Origin: Phaeobacter sp. G2
GTDB taxonomy: Bacteria; Pseudomonadota; Alphaproteobacteria; Rhodobacterales; Rhodobacteraceae
DNA: 64,000 nucleotides
Direction: 5' to 3'
NCBI GenBank assembly: GCA_025163595.1
Contig: CP104100.1
Span: 2,480,001-2,544,000 of the forward strand
The notes beneath the pieces were generated by a model that saw only the letters and a program-made list of their open reading frames with translations, was not told the origin of the DNA and searched no databases. Below are positions 53,007 through 62,469 of the stretch, in pieces. Position numbers and translations under genes: made by a program. Positions within the stretch are counted from its first letter, which is position 1; the number at the start of each line of letters is the position of its first letter.

Positions 53007-53378
53007 ATGCTGACTGTCGAAGATACCGCGGAACATTTTGCTCTGACGGCAGGGACGATCCGAAACCAGATCAAAACTGGCAAGCTACGCGCTCAGCGCA
53101 TCAATCGACAATATCGACTTGCCTGGGAAGATGTCTGGGCATGCGAGAAGGGGCCTATGCCCAAGGGGCAACGCCTTGCACGATACCGTAAGCCTTTGAT
53201 GAGCAAATTGAGTGTCGCCAAGAAGCTACGGTATAGCGTTAAGAGCATCGAACGAATGATTGCGGATGGCCTTCCAACTCGGAACGTATTCGGCAGTGTG
53301 CGCGTCAATCCCGACGACGCCCGCGATTGGATAAATGCAAATCTCGAATTCGACCTTGCAGAAGATTGGTATATCTAA
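53007..53378 (+). CDS. double helix-turn-helix excisionase-like protein
   Basis: 123 residues with two successive excisionase-type winged-helix units: MLTVEDTAEHFALTAGTIRN, IKTGKLRAQRINRQYRLAWED, and then KLSVAKKLRYSVKSIERMIA, DGLPTRNVFGSVRVNPDDAR. Each has the pattern helix, turn, recognition helix, wing. It precedes two large tyrosine recombinases and is probably their directionality factor or regulator. Confidence 0.75.
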   Translation: MLTVEDTAEHFALTAGTIRNQIKTGKLRAQRINRQYRLAWEDVWACEKGPMPKGQRLARYRKPLMSKLSVAKKLRYSVKSIERMIADGLPTRNVFGSVRVNPDDARDWINANLEFDLAEDWYI

Positions 53379-53646
53379 AGTCCCTATCATTCGCACAGAT
53401 AGCATATTGGATTTTCGGACACGAGCGACACTACACTGTCAGCCGCACATACATCCCCAAACATAAATCGGCGTTATGTTGGTGGGCGTGAATGCAAAAA
53501 GCAAAAAAATCGCGACAGGATGTGCAAAACGCTCCTCCGGGCACGATCTCCAAATTCCTGAAACCACAATGAAATGAAGAGGCCCTTGCGCCGCGCCTTT
53601 CTTTGCGAAGGCGTCGCGCAGTTGCCTCGCGATGAGGAGATCAAAA

Positions 53647-55584
53647 ATGAATATGCATACAACGGCTTCGATTTGCCAGGCAAAGGAATATTGGTTGGGT
53701 GAGGTTCTGAGTTGGGCAGAGGCCAACGATGAATCCTACGACGCAATCCGCGAACTCAACAAAATTCCGGCACGGATGAACATGATCGACGATGATATCG
53801 GTCTGATACCGGCCGACTTGGTTCACTTTGACAAGATAATCGCGCCGACATCTTACGGCGGCGTTTCAAAGTCGAAGTATCCGGAAAAAGCCCGCCGACG
53901 TGGTAATTCCCGCGTTCGAGCATTGCTGGTTCGATTTTACGAGGCCCATGCAATGGTCACGCCACAGATTGGGCGCGAAGACTGGGATCGCGTGATCGCC
54001 TTGGTCGCAGATAATGAAGGCTTCACTGCCAGCGGCACGTTCTTTACGACGGGCAGGCACAAGTCGCTGTTCTCTCTTCGCGCGCGTTGCCGGACCAACC
54101 CTCTCGGCCTTACCCAACAAGAGATAGACCGCGTTGCCGGGGAAGCTACTCCGGAGATTAGGAAGTCGATTATCAAGGGAATAAAGCTGATCAATCAGCT
54201 CATCACCTTGCAAAATGTTCTTCCCGAGGTTCGCGAACTTTTGCCGTCTGTTGGCTTCAAGGTACCCGGCTCACCGGATCGCGCGCGTCGAATTCTATGG
54301 TCGTGGCTTCCCGAAACTCTGCGTGCAAATATTGAAGACGTGTTCCAGCAGACACTTGCCAAACCGGAGGACCGGGCGGCGAAGGTCAAGGAACGCCTCG
54401 AGGCGGGGGAGGCTCCTGAGGCTGTCCTGGCCGAGGTCAACGCATATGCTAAGGTTCGTCGCAGAAAGATCAAAAATCCAACCGCAGCCCTTTCGGGTTA
54501 TCGCAATGCGGTGACGTGGCTTTGGCGCGCGGTTGATGATCGCGGCAGGTCCGGAGCCGCGACGACCCTGGCTGACCTCATGACACGGGAGAATCTGGAG
54601 GCTGTCTGCGAAGACCAAATCCGGCGGTCGACAAGCTCACTGACACTGAAGGATCCGAAACTATCGCAGACGCTAAACGGCCGCCTGACAAACCTGCGGA
54701 CGGTTGCAGGCCATGGTCTGTGCCGCCCGGATATGGTCGCACTCATCGACCTGATGAAAATCAGCTATTGGGAATACATCGTGACGCCAAAGCAGATGAC
54801 TGAGGATGCCGAACATACCTGCAAGGTCTTGCGCGACAACCCACATGTTGCCGCTAAATTTGTGCGCGGGCCTTATGTACTCGCCGACCAGGCGACGGCG
54901 GATATTGAACGCGCCAAGGCAAACTCGGATGAGGACGCCGAGGACCGTGCATTGCGCCTTTATGCGACGGCCGCAATGCAAGCGATCCAACTGTCTCGGC
55001 CGCTGCGAACCTCCAACATTATCAGGGTGCGCCATCGGGGCGTCCTTGGCGTTCCCGGCAACATTGTTTGGATCCGGGACAGAAAGAAGGCTGAAATCAC
55101 GTTTCTGCCCGGAGAAATCAAGAATGACATCAAGGTGGTTATCACTGTCTTGGACAATGATGCCGAGATCCTCTGGAAATGGCAAAATGAACTGCGTGCC
55201 CGCTTTGTTGAGTTGAGAGAAATTCCAGACAGCCCGTATCTTTTTCCAGGGAAGGCGTCGCCCCGCCTTGTAAAAGACAAGCTATCTCTTCCAGCAGGCT
55301 GCGTTTCGCCTTCAACGATGGCCGAAATGTGGGCGCTTGGGGATGCTCAACTCGGACTCGGGCTGACGCCTCATCAATGCCGCCATGCGGTCGCCACGCT
55401 CGTCCTTGCCTTGGAGCCGGGCAATTACGCAAAGGCGGCTTCAATTCTCGGGGATACCGAAGACACCGTCAGAAAGCACTATGGATGTGACAGCGGTCAA
55501 GCCGCCGCAGCAGAGGTGCGTCAGGCGCTCCTCGCGCATCACCCCGATATATTCAAAAAAATGAAAAGGAAACTTGCCAAATGA
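53647..55584 (+). CDS. large tyrosine recombinase 1
   Basis: 645 residues from the ATG at 53647 (GAGGAG site). The C-terminal catalytic domain is seen in LSRPLRTSNIIRVRHRGVLG (first Arg), LTPHQCRHAVATLVLALEPG (HxxR) and ASILGDTEDTVRKHYG (Tyr). The 350-residue N-terminal part is unusually long and helical (core-binding). The next recombinase starts on its stop codon (ATGA), so the two are made together, as in multi-recombinase elements such as Tn554-type or RIT modules. Confidence 0.87.
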   Translation: MNMHTTASICQAKEYWLGEVLSWAEANDESYDAIRELNKIPARMNMIDDDIGLIPADLVHFDKIIAPTSYGGVSKSKYPEKARRRGNSRVRALLVRFYEAHAMVTPQIGREDWDRVIALVADNEGFTASGTFFTTGRHKSLFSLRARCRTNPLGLTQQEIDRVAGEATPEIRKSIIKGIKLINQLITLQNVLPEVRELLPSVGFKVPGSPDRARRILWSWLPETLRANIEDVFQQTLAKPEDRAAKVKERLEAGEAPEAVLAEVNAYAKVRRRKIKNPTAALSGYRNAVTWLWRAVDDRGRSGAATTLADLMTRENLEAVCEDQIRRSTSSLTLKDPKLSQTLNGRLTNLRTVAGHGLCRPDMVALIDLMKISYWEYIVTPKQMTEDAEHTCKVLRDNPHVAAKFVRGPYVLADQATADIERAKANSDEDAEDRALRLYATAAMQAIQLSRPLRTSNIIRVRHRGVLGVPGNIVWIRDRKKAEITFLPGEIKNDIKVVITVLDNDAEILWKWQNELRARFVELREIPDSPYLFPGKASPRLVKDKLSLPAGCVSPSTMAEMWALGDAQLGLGLTPHQCRHAVATLVLALEPGNYAKAASILGDTEDTVRKHYGCDSGQAAAAEVRQALLAHHPDIFKKMKRKLAK

Positions 55585-56918
55585 CACGGAGGAAAACCAT
55601 CGAGGAACACCTTGCTCCGGTTCCGGCCTCTATCCGGCACGACATGATCGAGAACCGTGAAAGTCTCGCGCCAGGCGCGGCTGCCGTTATCGGGCGCTTC
55701 TTTTCTATCGTAAAGGTGCGCCATGAGCTGATCGAAGCCCCGGGAGCAGAAAGCTTCCGGGCCGCTACGTCCTCCGAGAGCACGCTTGGGACGCTGCTAC
55801 GGACCCTCGACCGGTACGCGCCCGATGTCTCAACGGCGGCGGCCCGCCAGGTGCGGGCGGAATGGTATTCGCGGCGTTCAGGCAAGGCCCCCGACCAATC
55901 GCAAAGCGCGCCTTCCGAGGAAGTGCTCATCGCATCATGGCCACCATCCTGGCAGGCCATGTATCCTTTTCTCCGTCAGGCCCGGATCAAGGGCTCTTCC
56001 AGAAAGCGATATGTCGCTTCCATCTCCCGCTGCGCCCAGATCGTCAATGCGGGCGGCGCGCAGGAATGCCTGACATTCTATACCGCATATTGCCTCGGAG
56101 AGGCTTTCAAGGCCGGAGAGGCGGACATCAGGCCGGTTACGATCGCAAATTACCTCGAGGGTCTGATTGCTCTCGGCAAAGTTGGCGGCGTCAGTGCGGA
56201 GGATCTCGATGGCATGCGTTACATGCGTGAGGCATTCCGAGATGAGGCGAAATTAGGTGAGAAGCTGAAGGTCGCTCGGATCAACGATCTGATGAGAAAG
56301 GGCGGATTTGATTACATTACCGAAGTCATCGGTGATTTGCTTTTAGAAGCCGATCTGCTGCCGGATCATTCAGCGCGCAAGGAACTGCTGCTGCAGACTG
56401 TCGCGTGCTGTGCTGTTGACATGAACAAACCCGCAAGGACCGGCGACATGTCACGTTGGTCCATAGGCAGTGATCTGCGGCGTGAGAGGGATGGGTCTTG
56501 GCATCTCGTGTGGAACCAGGGAAAGACCGGTCGGACAACAGAGGCCGGGGAACTCTGGCCTGAGATCGGTGAAGTCCTTGATGAGCTCATTCTGTGCGGT
56601 CGGCCAAGCAGATTGATCCACATGCGTTACCGAGAGCTCGTCGGCAAGAACTGGCTGACACTGTCCGATGCTGCCAAGTCTGAAAAATGGCCGAGTGAAC
56701 GGGTCAAGACTGCAATCGGGGTACCTTCGCACGATCTGCGGACCCTCGCCGCTGACTACATGCGCAGGCACGATCCGGAGATTGCCGCGCGGGTCATCGC
56801 GACACATCTCGACCACGGGACGCTTGAAGCCGGCGATGAATACTCAATTGAGTGCAAAAGCGAGGCCGCAGTCCTTGCTTGGCAGAAAGATCGGAAGAAA
56901 ATCGCACAGGCAGTGTAG
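55581..56918 (+). CDS. large tyrosine recombinase 2
   Basis: 445 residues. Catalytic residues are recognisable in NKPARTGDMSRWSIGSDLRR (first Arg region), GVPSHDLRTLAADYMRRHDP (HxxR) and THLDHGTLEAGDEYSIE (His and Tyr). N-terminal parts are helical. It is coupled to recombinase 1 and followed by two small genes in the same direction. The target site of this pair is not evident. Confidence 0.82.
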   Translation: MTRRKTIEEHLAPVPASIRHDMIENRESLAPGAAAVIGRFFSIVKVRHELIEAPGAESFRAATSSESTLGTLLRTLDRYAPDVSTAAARQVRAEWYSRRSGKAPDQSQSAPSEEVLIASWPPSWQAMYPFLRQARIKGSSRKRYVASISRCAQIVNAGGAQECLTFYTAYCLGEAFKAGEADIRPVTIANYLEGLIALGKVGGVSAEDLDGMRYMREAFRDEAKLGEKLKVARINDLMRKGGFDYITEVIGDLLLEADLLPDHSARKELLLQTVACCAVDMNKPARTGDMSRWSIGSDLRRERDGSWHLVWNQGKTGRTTEAGELWPEIGEVLDELILCGRPSRLIHMRYRELVGKNWLTLSDAAKSEKWPSERVKTAIGVPSHDLRTLAADYMRRHDPEIAARVIATHLDHGTLEAGDEYSIECKSEAAVLAWQKDRKKIAQAV

Positions 56919-57360
56919 CAACAAGAACGATCATCCTCGATCTTTAGTTTGCCTGACTTCCAGGACAAAAGGTGTCGATGATATGCCTACTGGGTAAAAT
57001 GACACCGTCCTTAGCAATCCCCGCTGTTGTTTCAGTTTCTCTCAACCATCTCTCCATCCCAGCCTGGCTATCGCTGCGGGTCTAAAATGACACAAATCGG
57101 TGAAGGACCGTAGAGAACGGCTTACAGAAAATCTTGCATAAACATGAAAAATTAGATCGGACAGCATTCTTGTCGGCCGCGCCCCTTCTTGCGAGAGCGC
57201 GGCAGACAAAAATGCAGTGCCTCAGAAGAGATAAAGAAACTCGCCGGCCGTGAAACTCTCTGCTGCTACCTGAACACCGGCGAAACCACCCCGAAAATCA
57301 AAAGGAGGCTCTCCCGGGGTCTTGATCGCCATGATGGGCGGCGCAACTAAGAGGTATCCG
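56919..57360. other. intergenic region within the recombinase module
   Basis: 440 bp, no credible gene. A TGACAC-type sequence recurs (around 56999 and 57088), which may be chance. Confidence 0.35.
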
Positions 57361-57777
57361 ATGTCTATTCAATCAGTTCTGTTCCGCACTGCGGGCGGTG
57401 ACCGCGCGCTCGAACTAACCAAAGATTTTTTCCGTGAACACGGTGACGCAATGCTGAACGCCGCTGCAATGCTCGGCGGGCCGGCCGCGCATCGTCGCTG
57501 CCTGCGGCTCTACTCGAATATCGCCGAAAGCGCGGTGCTCTCCAAAGCACTCAAGCATGAGCTTATCTGGCTACACAGGTTGCTCATGCTGGATTTTGTC
57601 GGGGATCCAGAGCGTGAGGAAACCGCGTTTTTCATGGCGGTGGAGCTTCTGGACCCAAGTGTCGATGAGGTCTGTCTCGTGGCTGACCGGCTCTTCGACC
57701 TGCTCGTCGCAATTGCCGATGAGCATCCGACCTGCGACGTCGTTCAACGCGAGATATTTGATCTCTCTGCGGCATGA
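57361..57777 (+). CDS. small helical protein of the recombinase module, unknown
   Basis: 138 residues starting MSIQSVLFRTAGGDRALELT with AAGAGG upstream. All-helical and acidic (FREHGDAMLNAAAMLGGPAA, DPEREETAFFMAVELLDPSV). No domain recognised. It follows the two recombinases and precedes another small ORF, possibly accessory proteins of the same element. Confidence 0.6.
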   Translation: MSIQSVLFRTAGGDRALELTKDFFREHGDAMLNAAAMLGGPAAHRRCLRLYSNIAESAVLSKALKHELIWLHRLLMLDFVGDPEREETAFFMAVELLDPSVDEVCLVADRLFDLLVAIADEHPTCDVVQREIFDLSAA

Positions 57778-57848
57778 TCCTTCCGTCGGCCATCCGGCCG
57801 ACGCCTTGAAGCCCTGGCATTCAGCCACGGCAAGACCGGGAGTAGGTC

Positions 57849-58289
57849 ATGACAAACTTTTTCCACACAATGCCCCTTGAGGAGCTCTGCGCGCGAACTC
57901 TCGAAAAAATCAAGCATCTCACGGATTTGGCTACATCGGCGGAAGTTGCCGGGACGGTGCATAATCAGCATGCAATCCGCCAATTGATGAACACGCTTTC
58001 CGAAGGCAAGCTTCTTTGCCGGGATGCTTACGAAGGTCTTGATCAAGTTATTTTGATCCTCGACGGGAAGCTCGATCAAGAAACCCAGGAAATCGTGCCA
58101 GTCTTTCATGGACGCAACGATCCTGAAGAGGGCGCGATTGGCACCGTTGTAAATGAGAGGGTACTGACCTCGCGCGGCGCTCAGATCTCACAATGCCTCG
58201 GCAATCTGCGCATTCTTCGCGCGATGCTTCTGGTGTTGGAGCATCGCCTTACGGCTGAGCGCATCATAAATCGGCGCTTCGGTGGATGA
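57849..58289 (+). CDS. small helical protein of the recombinase module, unknown
   Basis: 146 residues starting MTNFFHTMPLEELCARTLEK, helical throughout (KLLCRDAYEGLDQVILILDG, QISQCLGNLRILRAMLLVLE). No known domain. Ribosome site weak (GGGAGTAGGTC). Confidence 0.6.
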   Translation: MTNFFHTMPLEELCARTLEKIKHLTDLATSAEVAGTVHNQHAIRQLMNTLSEGKLLCRDAYEGLDQVILILDGKLDQETQEIVPVFHGRNDPEEGAIGTVVNERVLTSRGAQISQCLGNLRILRAMLLVLEHRLTAERIINRRFGG

Positions 58290-58555
58290 CGCTGAAAATT
58301 GCTGAGATCGCCTTCGTTGTCCATTGCCGAGGCCAGAGGGCGTCTCAGCCACGGGGGGGGGCGTCATCTTGTGGCAATAAAAGAATTATTCTGAATCAAT
58401 TGATTACACTCTCTTGGTGAAGAAAGTCACTGGATTTGACCGTTTTTCGCGACTCGTCGAAGAGAGATGAACCCAATTTCCTTTTCGACAGCAACAAGGT
58501 CGCGAGAAGGGCCTACCGCCGAGATCTTTGGCGGCTACAGCGCGACGGCAGACAT

Positions 58556-58921
58556 ATGAATCAAGCATCACCGCAATCATTCGAAGACGCAATACCCGCC
58601 TTGGCCGACATGAAGCCGCGGGTGCGGGTCGGCGTAGTTGTCAAACTCTCGGGATTGAAGCGTCGGACAATCACCGATCTCGCGTCGAAGGACAAAATCC
58701 CCGGCGCAGTCAAACACGGCGAGATATGGACCTTCGATCAGGACTTGCTCGCTCTATGGATCACTAAGGGAAACCAATGGCAGTCAACATCTACAAGCCC
58801 AAAAACAGCAAGAATTACTACCTCCGGGTCTCTATCGACGGAAAGGAATACCGAGAGTCCCTTCGCACAAGTTCTAAAAGGGCCGCGGAAAAGAAAGCGG
58901 CAAACCGGATCAAAGAACTGA
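58556..58921 (+). CDS. excisionase-like protein of the island
   Basis: 121 residues from the ATG at 58556. The core VRVGVVVKLSGLKRRTITDL, then KIPGAVKHGEIWTFDQDLLA, is an excisionase/MerR-like winged helix ending in the usual W-x-F-D-x-x-x-L. The frame then runs 145 bp into the integrase gene, giving a low-complexity tail (STSTSPKTARITTSGS) that may be non-functional. Xis-int order fits a tRNA-targeting island. Confidence 0.7.
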   Translation: MNQASPQSFEDAIPALADMKPRVRVGVVVKLSGLKRRTITDLASKDKIPGAVKHGEIWTFDQDLLALWITKGNQWQSTSTSPKTARITTSGSLSTERNTESPFAQVLKGPRKRKRQTGSKN

Positions 58922-59859
58922 AAAAGAAGGCAGAGCGCGGCGAGACAGATTGGCTCTTTCATTCCGGTTTCACAAGTTTCTACGATAGCCTCCAGCATTG
59001 CGACCCGATTCATGGATGGTCGGAAAACACCCGCAAACGTTATCAAGTCAGCTTGCGCCAAATCGGGGTGACACTGATGGATGTTTTTGAGGAGCGCGGC
59101 GAGGATATCGAGCTGGCCGGGGCGTGGGAAATCGACCTGAAATCGATCTCGGAATTCGTTGCCATGCGCAAAGATGCGGGCGCTTCCATCTCGACAATCA
59201 ATCGCGACCTCACCGCTTTCAACCATCTCATGAGCCATATCAAAAACCTGGGTTGGATCGAAACGAATCCAATTCTGCAATTTGAGAAGACCGGAATGAA
59301 GGAAAGGCTGCCGGACATCGTTCTCCCCACCGATGAGGCTATCAAAAAGCTGGGTCGGCGCGCACCTGGAACCCTTTGCTTTTTTCCTGCCTTCCTTGAT
59401 GCGACAGGGGGCCGTGTTGCAGAGATGTCGATGATCAAATGGGCAGATCTGAAAGGCATGGAGAATCCCGTCGAAGGGCATGTCACGCTGACCTTGCGAC
59501 ACACGAAAGGAAGCAAGATCCGGACCATAACTTTGCGACAGCAGGCGGTCGACATTCTGTTGAAGATCCGTCGCGCCAATCGCTCGCAATATATCTTCTG
59601 GAATAAGACCGAGGATGGCTACTATCGTAGCGCCGCCAACCTGTTCTGGGATTATGCCCAAGAGACCGAGTTCGGTGCCCGCCTCCACGATATCCGCCAC
59701 AAGTTTGCCATAGAGCGCCTAAAAGAAGGTTAGTCGGTTTATCGCGTACAGCGGTACATCGGCCACGGGTCGGTGAAGACAACCGAGCGCTATTACTTCC
59801 GATACCTGTCGCAGGAGCAGCAGGTGATTGCCAATTCTGACGGCAACGTCGGCCTCTGA
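58777..59859 (+). pseudogene. island integrase interrupted by in-frame TAG
   Basis: Tyrosine recombinase. N-terminal AP2-like arm (AVNIYKPKNSKNYYLRVSID), core-binding domain, first Arg in LDATGGRVAEMSMIKWADLK, KGSKIRTITLRQQAV and the HxxR box GARLHDIRHKFAIERLKEG. A TAG at 59731-59733 stops it there; the same frame continues with SVYRVQRYIGHGSVKTTERY, YFRYLSQEQQVIANSDG and a TGA at 59857, so the catalytic Tyr (TTERYY) lies after the stop. Without suppression the product is inactive and the island should be fixed. It is the gene nearest to the tRNA-Ser target. Confidence 0.87.
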
Positions 59860-60083
59860 TACCAACCGGAACAGATTGATGAAAGCCCTGCCCGAAACGG
59901 TGGGGCTTCATCGTTTTTGGGGTGGTCAATCACTTGGCTGGCAGATCCAATTCTGTGATGGAACGGCATAGTCGGCGCATGTAGTGGCGCGGAAACACGG
60001 CATAGTATGACGGGCCTGCTATTCACAGGATTGACATGCAGGGTGCTGTCGAGGCTCATAGATACAATTAAATCAAAAGCTTA

Positions 60084-60173
60084 TGGCGGAGAGACAGGGA
60101 TTCGAACCCTGGGAACCCGTGAAGGCTCAACGGTTTTCGAGACCGCCCCGTTCGACCACTCCGGCACCTCTCC
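60084..60173 (-). tRNA. tRNA-Ser (CGA)
   Basis: 90-nt class II tRNA with encoded CCA. Acceptor strands GGAGAGG / TCTCTCC pair, the anticodon loop CTCGAAA gives anticodon CGA, the long variable arm is present, and the T-loop has GGTTCGAATCC. Its 3' end faces the island, so the gene was restored by the island's attachment sequence. Confidence 0.97.
60089..60145 (-). repeat. island attachment repeat, right copy (inside tRNA-Ser)
   Basis: Exact copy of 40596-40652, within the intact tRNA-Ser(CGA) gene. It marks the right end of the island. Confidence 0.93.
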
Positions 60174-60295
60174 GCGGGGGTCTGGTGGAGGAGCGTTTAA
60201 GGCTGAATGCGGCCCAGTGCAAGGGGGATTTTCAACTTCTTTTCAGAATGGCATTTTTTCATTGTTTTGGCACAGTTTTCGCCTAGATTTCACCT

Positions 60296-61147
60296 ATGAG
60301 ACAGATTGCAAAACGCTTTAATCACCTGGCGCTGGCCGCCGTTACCCTTGGTTTTTTGGCGCTCCACTTGGTGCCTGCGGCACAGGCCGCTGAACGGGGG
60401 AAGGTTGCGGCTTTTCTTGAGGTGACAGGGTTTGATGTCGCTCTGGACAGTATCGCGCTATCCGCCGGGGACGCGCCGCAGATGCTGGGGCTGTCCGCTG
60501 GGGACTTTGGCTCAAACTGGACGCGGCTGTCTCAGTCGGTGTTTGATCAGGACAAAATGCGCGAGCTGGCTCTCGATATTCTGACCGAGACCCTGGAGGA
60601 TGAGGCCCTGAGCCATGCGGCCGCCTTTTATGCCAGTGACCTGGGCCAGCGCTTGGTGGTGGCTGAAAACGCCTCGCATCTGGTTGAAGAGGGGGAGGCC
60701 AAACAGATCGCCGGTCAGCGCATCATTGCGGATCTTGTTAAATCCGGCAGCACGCGTGTTGCGCTGTATCACCGGATGAGCAAGGCGATTGATGCGGCCG
60801 GGTCTGGGGTGAAGTCGATCCAGCAGATCCAATTCCGCTTTCTGATGGCCGCCAATGCTGCTGGCGTCATTGAGCTGCAATTGGATGGCGAAGGCCTGCG
60901 CGCGCTGCAGCGCGCACAGGAAGCGGAGATGCGCATTGCGCTGCGGGCCTCTAACCTTGCGGCCTCGGCCTATACCTATCAGGGTTTTAGCGAGGCGGAG
61001 GTGGAAGCCTATGTAAAGGCGCTGGAAACGCCTTTGATGCAGCAGGTCTATGAGCTGCTCAACGCGGTACAGTTTGAAATCACCGCCAACCGGTTTGAAG
61101 CTTTGGCTTTTCGTATGAAAGAGCTGGGCCAGGGGGAAGATATCTAG
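60296..61147 (+). CDS. DUF2059-like secreted protein
   Basis: 283 residues with a signal peptide (LALAAVTLGFLALHLVPAAQ, then AAE). The helical body contains LSHAAAFYASDLGQRLVVAE, the pattern 'x-A-x-x-F-Y-x-S-x-x-G' typical of DUF2059 proteins. Periplasmic role unknown. It is the first core gene after the island. Confidence 0.75.
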   Translation: MRQIAKRFNHLALAAVTLGFLALHLVPAAQAAERGKVAAFLEVTGFDVALDSIALSAGDAPQMLGLSAGDFGSNWTRLSQSVFDQDKMRELALDILTETLEDEALSHAAAFYASDLGQRLVVAENASHLVEEGEAKQIAGQRIIADLVKSGSTRVALYHRMSKAIDAAGSGVKSIQQIQFRFLMAANAAGVIELQLDGEGLRALQRAQEAEMRIALRASNLAASAYTYQGFSEAEVEAYVKALETPLMQQVYELLNAVQFEITANRFEALAFRMKELGQGEDI

Positions 61148-61422
61148 CCGCCAGCCCGGGTGTCTGGCGGGGTGTTGGCCGCGCGCCAAACCGTGATTTA
61201 TCACCTTCGGTAGTGAGACTTGGCGACATCGACTGAGACACGGTTATAATGGGTTGACAGGGGCAGGTGTTTTCGGGCAAATGCGCCATCCCGGCTCGGA
61301 TTCTCTGTGCCGGGTTCATTTTGCAATACGGCCCCCAACCGGGGCGCGCTGTTCGAGGTGGCCAAACGGCCAAAACGCCCAATAGGGGACCAAAGGACGC
61401 GGTTGATAAAGGAAACACGCAT

Positions 61423-61971
61423 ATGTTTGCGGTCCTCAAGACTGGCGGCAAGCAGTACAAAGTTCAAGCGGGCGATATCCTCCGCATTGAAAAATTGGCT
61501 GCTGATGCTGGCGAAACAATCCAGTTTGACGAAATCCTGATGCTCGGTGGCGATGCCCCCGTGGTTGGTGCTCCTTTGGTAGATGGCGCTGCTGTTAAGG
61601 CAGAAGTGATCGACCAGATCAAAGGCGAAAAGCTCATTCACTTTGTGAAGCGTCGTCGTAAGCACTCTTCCAAGCGCACCAAGGGCCACCGTCAGAAGCT
61701 GACCCTGATCAAGATCACCGAGATCCTGACCTCCGGCGCAACCAAAGCTGCCCCTAAGGCCGCCGCCAAAGCTGCGCCTGCTGCAGCCGGTTCTGACGAT
61801 CTGACACAGCTGACTGGTGTTGGCCCTGCCGCCGCCAAAAAGCTGGTTGAAGCTGGTCTGACAAGCTTTGCCCAGATCGCAGCCTTGTCGGATGACGACA
61901 TTGCTGGTATTGACGCGGTCAAAGTGAAACCCGAGTGGGTTGCACAGGCCAAAGATCTGGCTAAAGGCTAA
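61423..61971 (+). CDS. rplU: ribosomal protein bL21 with HhH extension
   Basis: 182 residues. Residues 1-103 are standard bL21 ([40 protein letters not shown]). An Ala/Lys/Pro linker ([15 protein letters not shown]) then joins a helix-hairpin-helix domain ([20 protein letters not shown]) that most bL21 lack but which is common in roseobacters. It precedes rpmA and obgE, the usual L21-L27-Obg order. Confidence 0.96.
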   Translation: MFAVLKTGGKQYKVQAGDILRIEKLAADAGETIQFDEILMLGGDAPVVGAPLVDGAAVKAEVIDQIKGEKLIHFVKRRRKHSSKRTKGHRQKLTLIKITEILTSGATKAAPKAAAKAAPAAAGSDDLTQLTGVGPAAAKKLVEAGLTSFAQIAALSDDDIAGIDAVKVKPEWVAQAKDLAKG

Positions 61972-61982
61972 GGAGAGACAGA

Positions 61983-62252
61983 ATGGCACATAAAAAAGCT
62001 GGTGGTTCCTCCCGTAACGGCCGCGACTCAGCGGGTCGCCGCCTCGGCGTGAAACTCTATGGTGGCCAAGCGGCCATCGCAGGTAACATCATCATTCGTC
62101 AGCGCGGCACCAAGTTTTGGCCGGGTGAAGGCGTAGGTCTGGGCAAAGATCACACGATTTTTGCTGTGACTGACGGTGCTGTCACCTTCCACAAAGGCCT
62201 GAAAGGCCGCACCTTTGTATCGGTTCTCCCAGTGGCGGAGGCCGCTGAGTAA
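61983..62252 (+). CDS. rpmA: ribosomal protein bL27
   Basis: 89 residues: [40 protein letters not shown] and [20 protein letters not shown]. The N-terminal tail reaches the peptidyl-transferase centre. 11 bp after rplU. Confidence 0.98.
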   Translation: MAHKKAGGSSRNGRDSAGRRLGVKLYGGQAAIAGNIIIRQRGTKFWPGEGVGLGKDHTIFAVTDGAVTFHKGLKGRTFVSVLPVAEAAE

Positions 62253-62282
62253 ACCGAACCCACAAGGTTTTTGAAAAATCAG

Positions 62283-62309
62283 GGGATCGGCGACAGCCGG
62301 TCCCTTTTT
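62283..62309 (+). terminator. terminator after rpmA
   Basis: Nine-base-pair stem GGGATCGGC / GCCGGTCCC (one wobble) with loop GACA and five T. Confidence 0.85.
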
Positions 62310-62469
62310 CTATTTGGCGCGGTTGCGTCTGTATTGTTTTGTATTGGCGCCTTGATGAACGACCAGCCGCCCCACATCTTTTGGGGGCATGGCCTTGCTG
62401 GTAGCTGGTTGCGTTCAATCTGGCAAACCCGCCGTCGTTTCCGATTTCTTTGCGAAAAGGAGCAGAGAT

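Larger units (their letters stand above)
40596..60145. mobile_element. 19.5-kb genomic island in tRNA-Ser(CGA)
   Basis: Flanked by an exact 57-bp direct repeat (40596-40652 and 60089-60145), the second copy being part of the intact tRNA-Ser gene. The island's integrase lies next to the tRNA end. Cargo: a Dcm/Vsr/GHKL/HNH/SNF2 defence-type operon, a KfrA-like gene, a split helicase-like gene, and a module with two large tyrosine recombinases. Removal of one repeat copy would leave an uninterrupted tRNA gene, as expected for site-specific integration. Confidence 0.9.
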
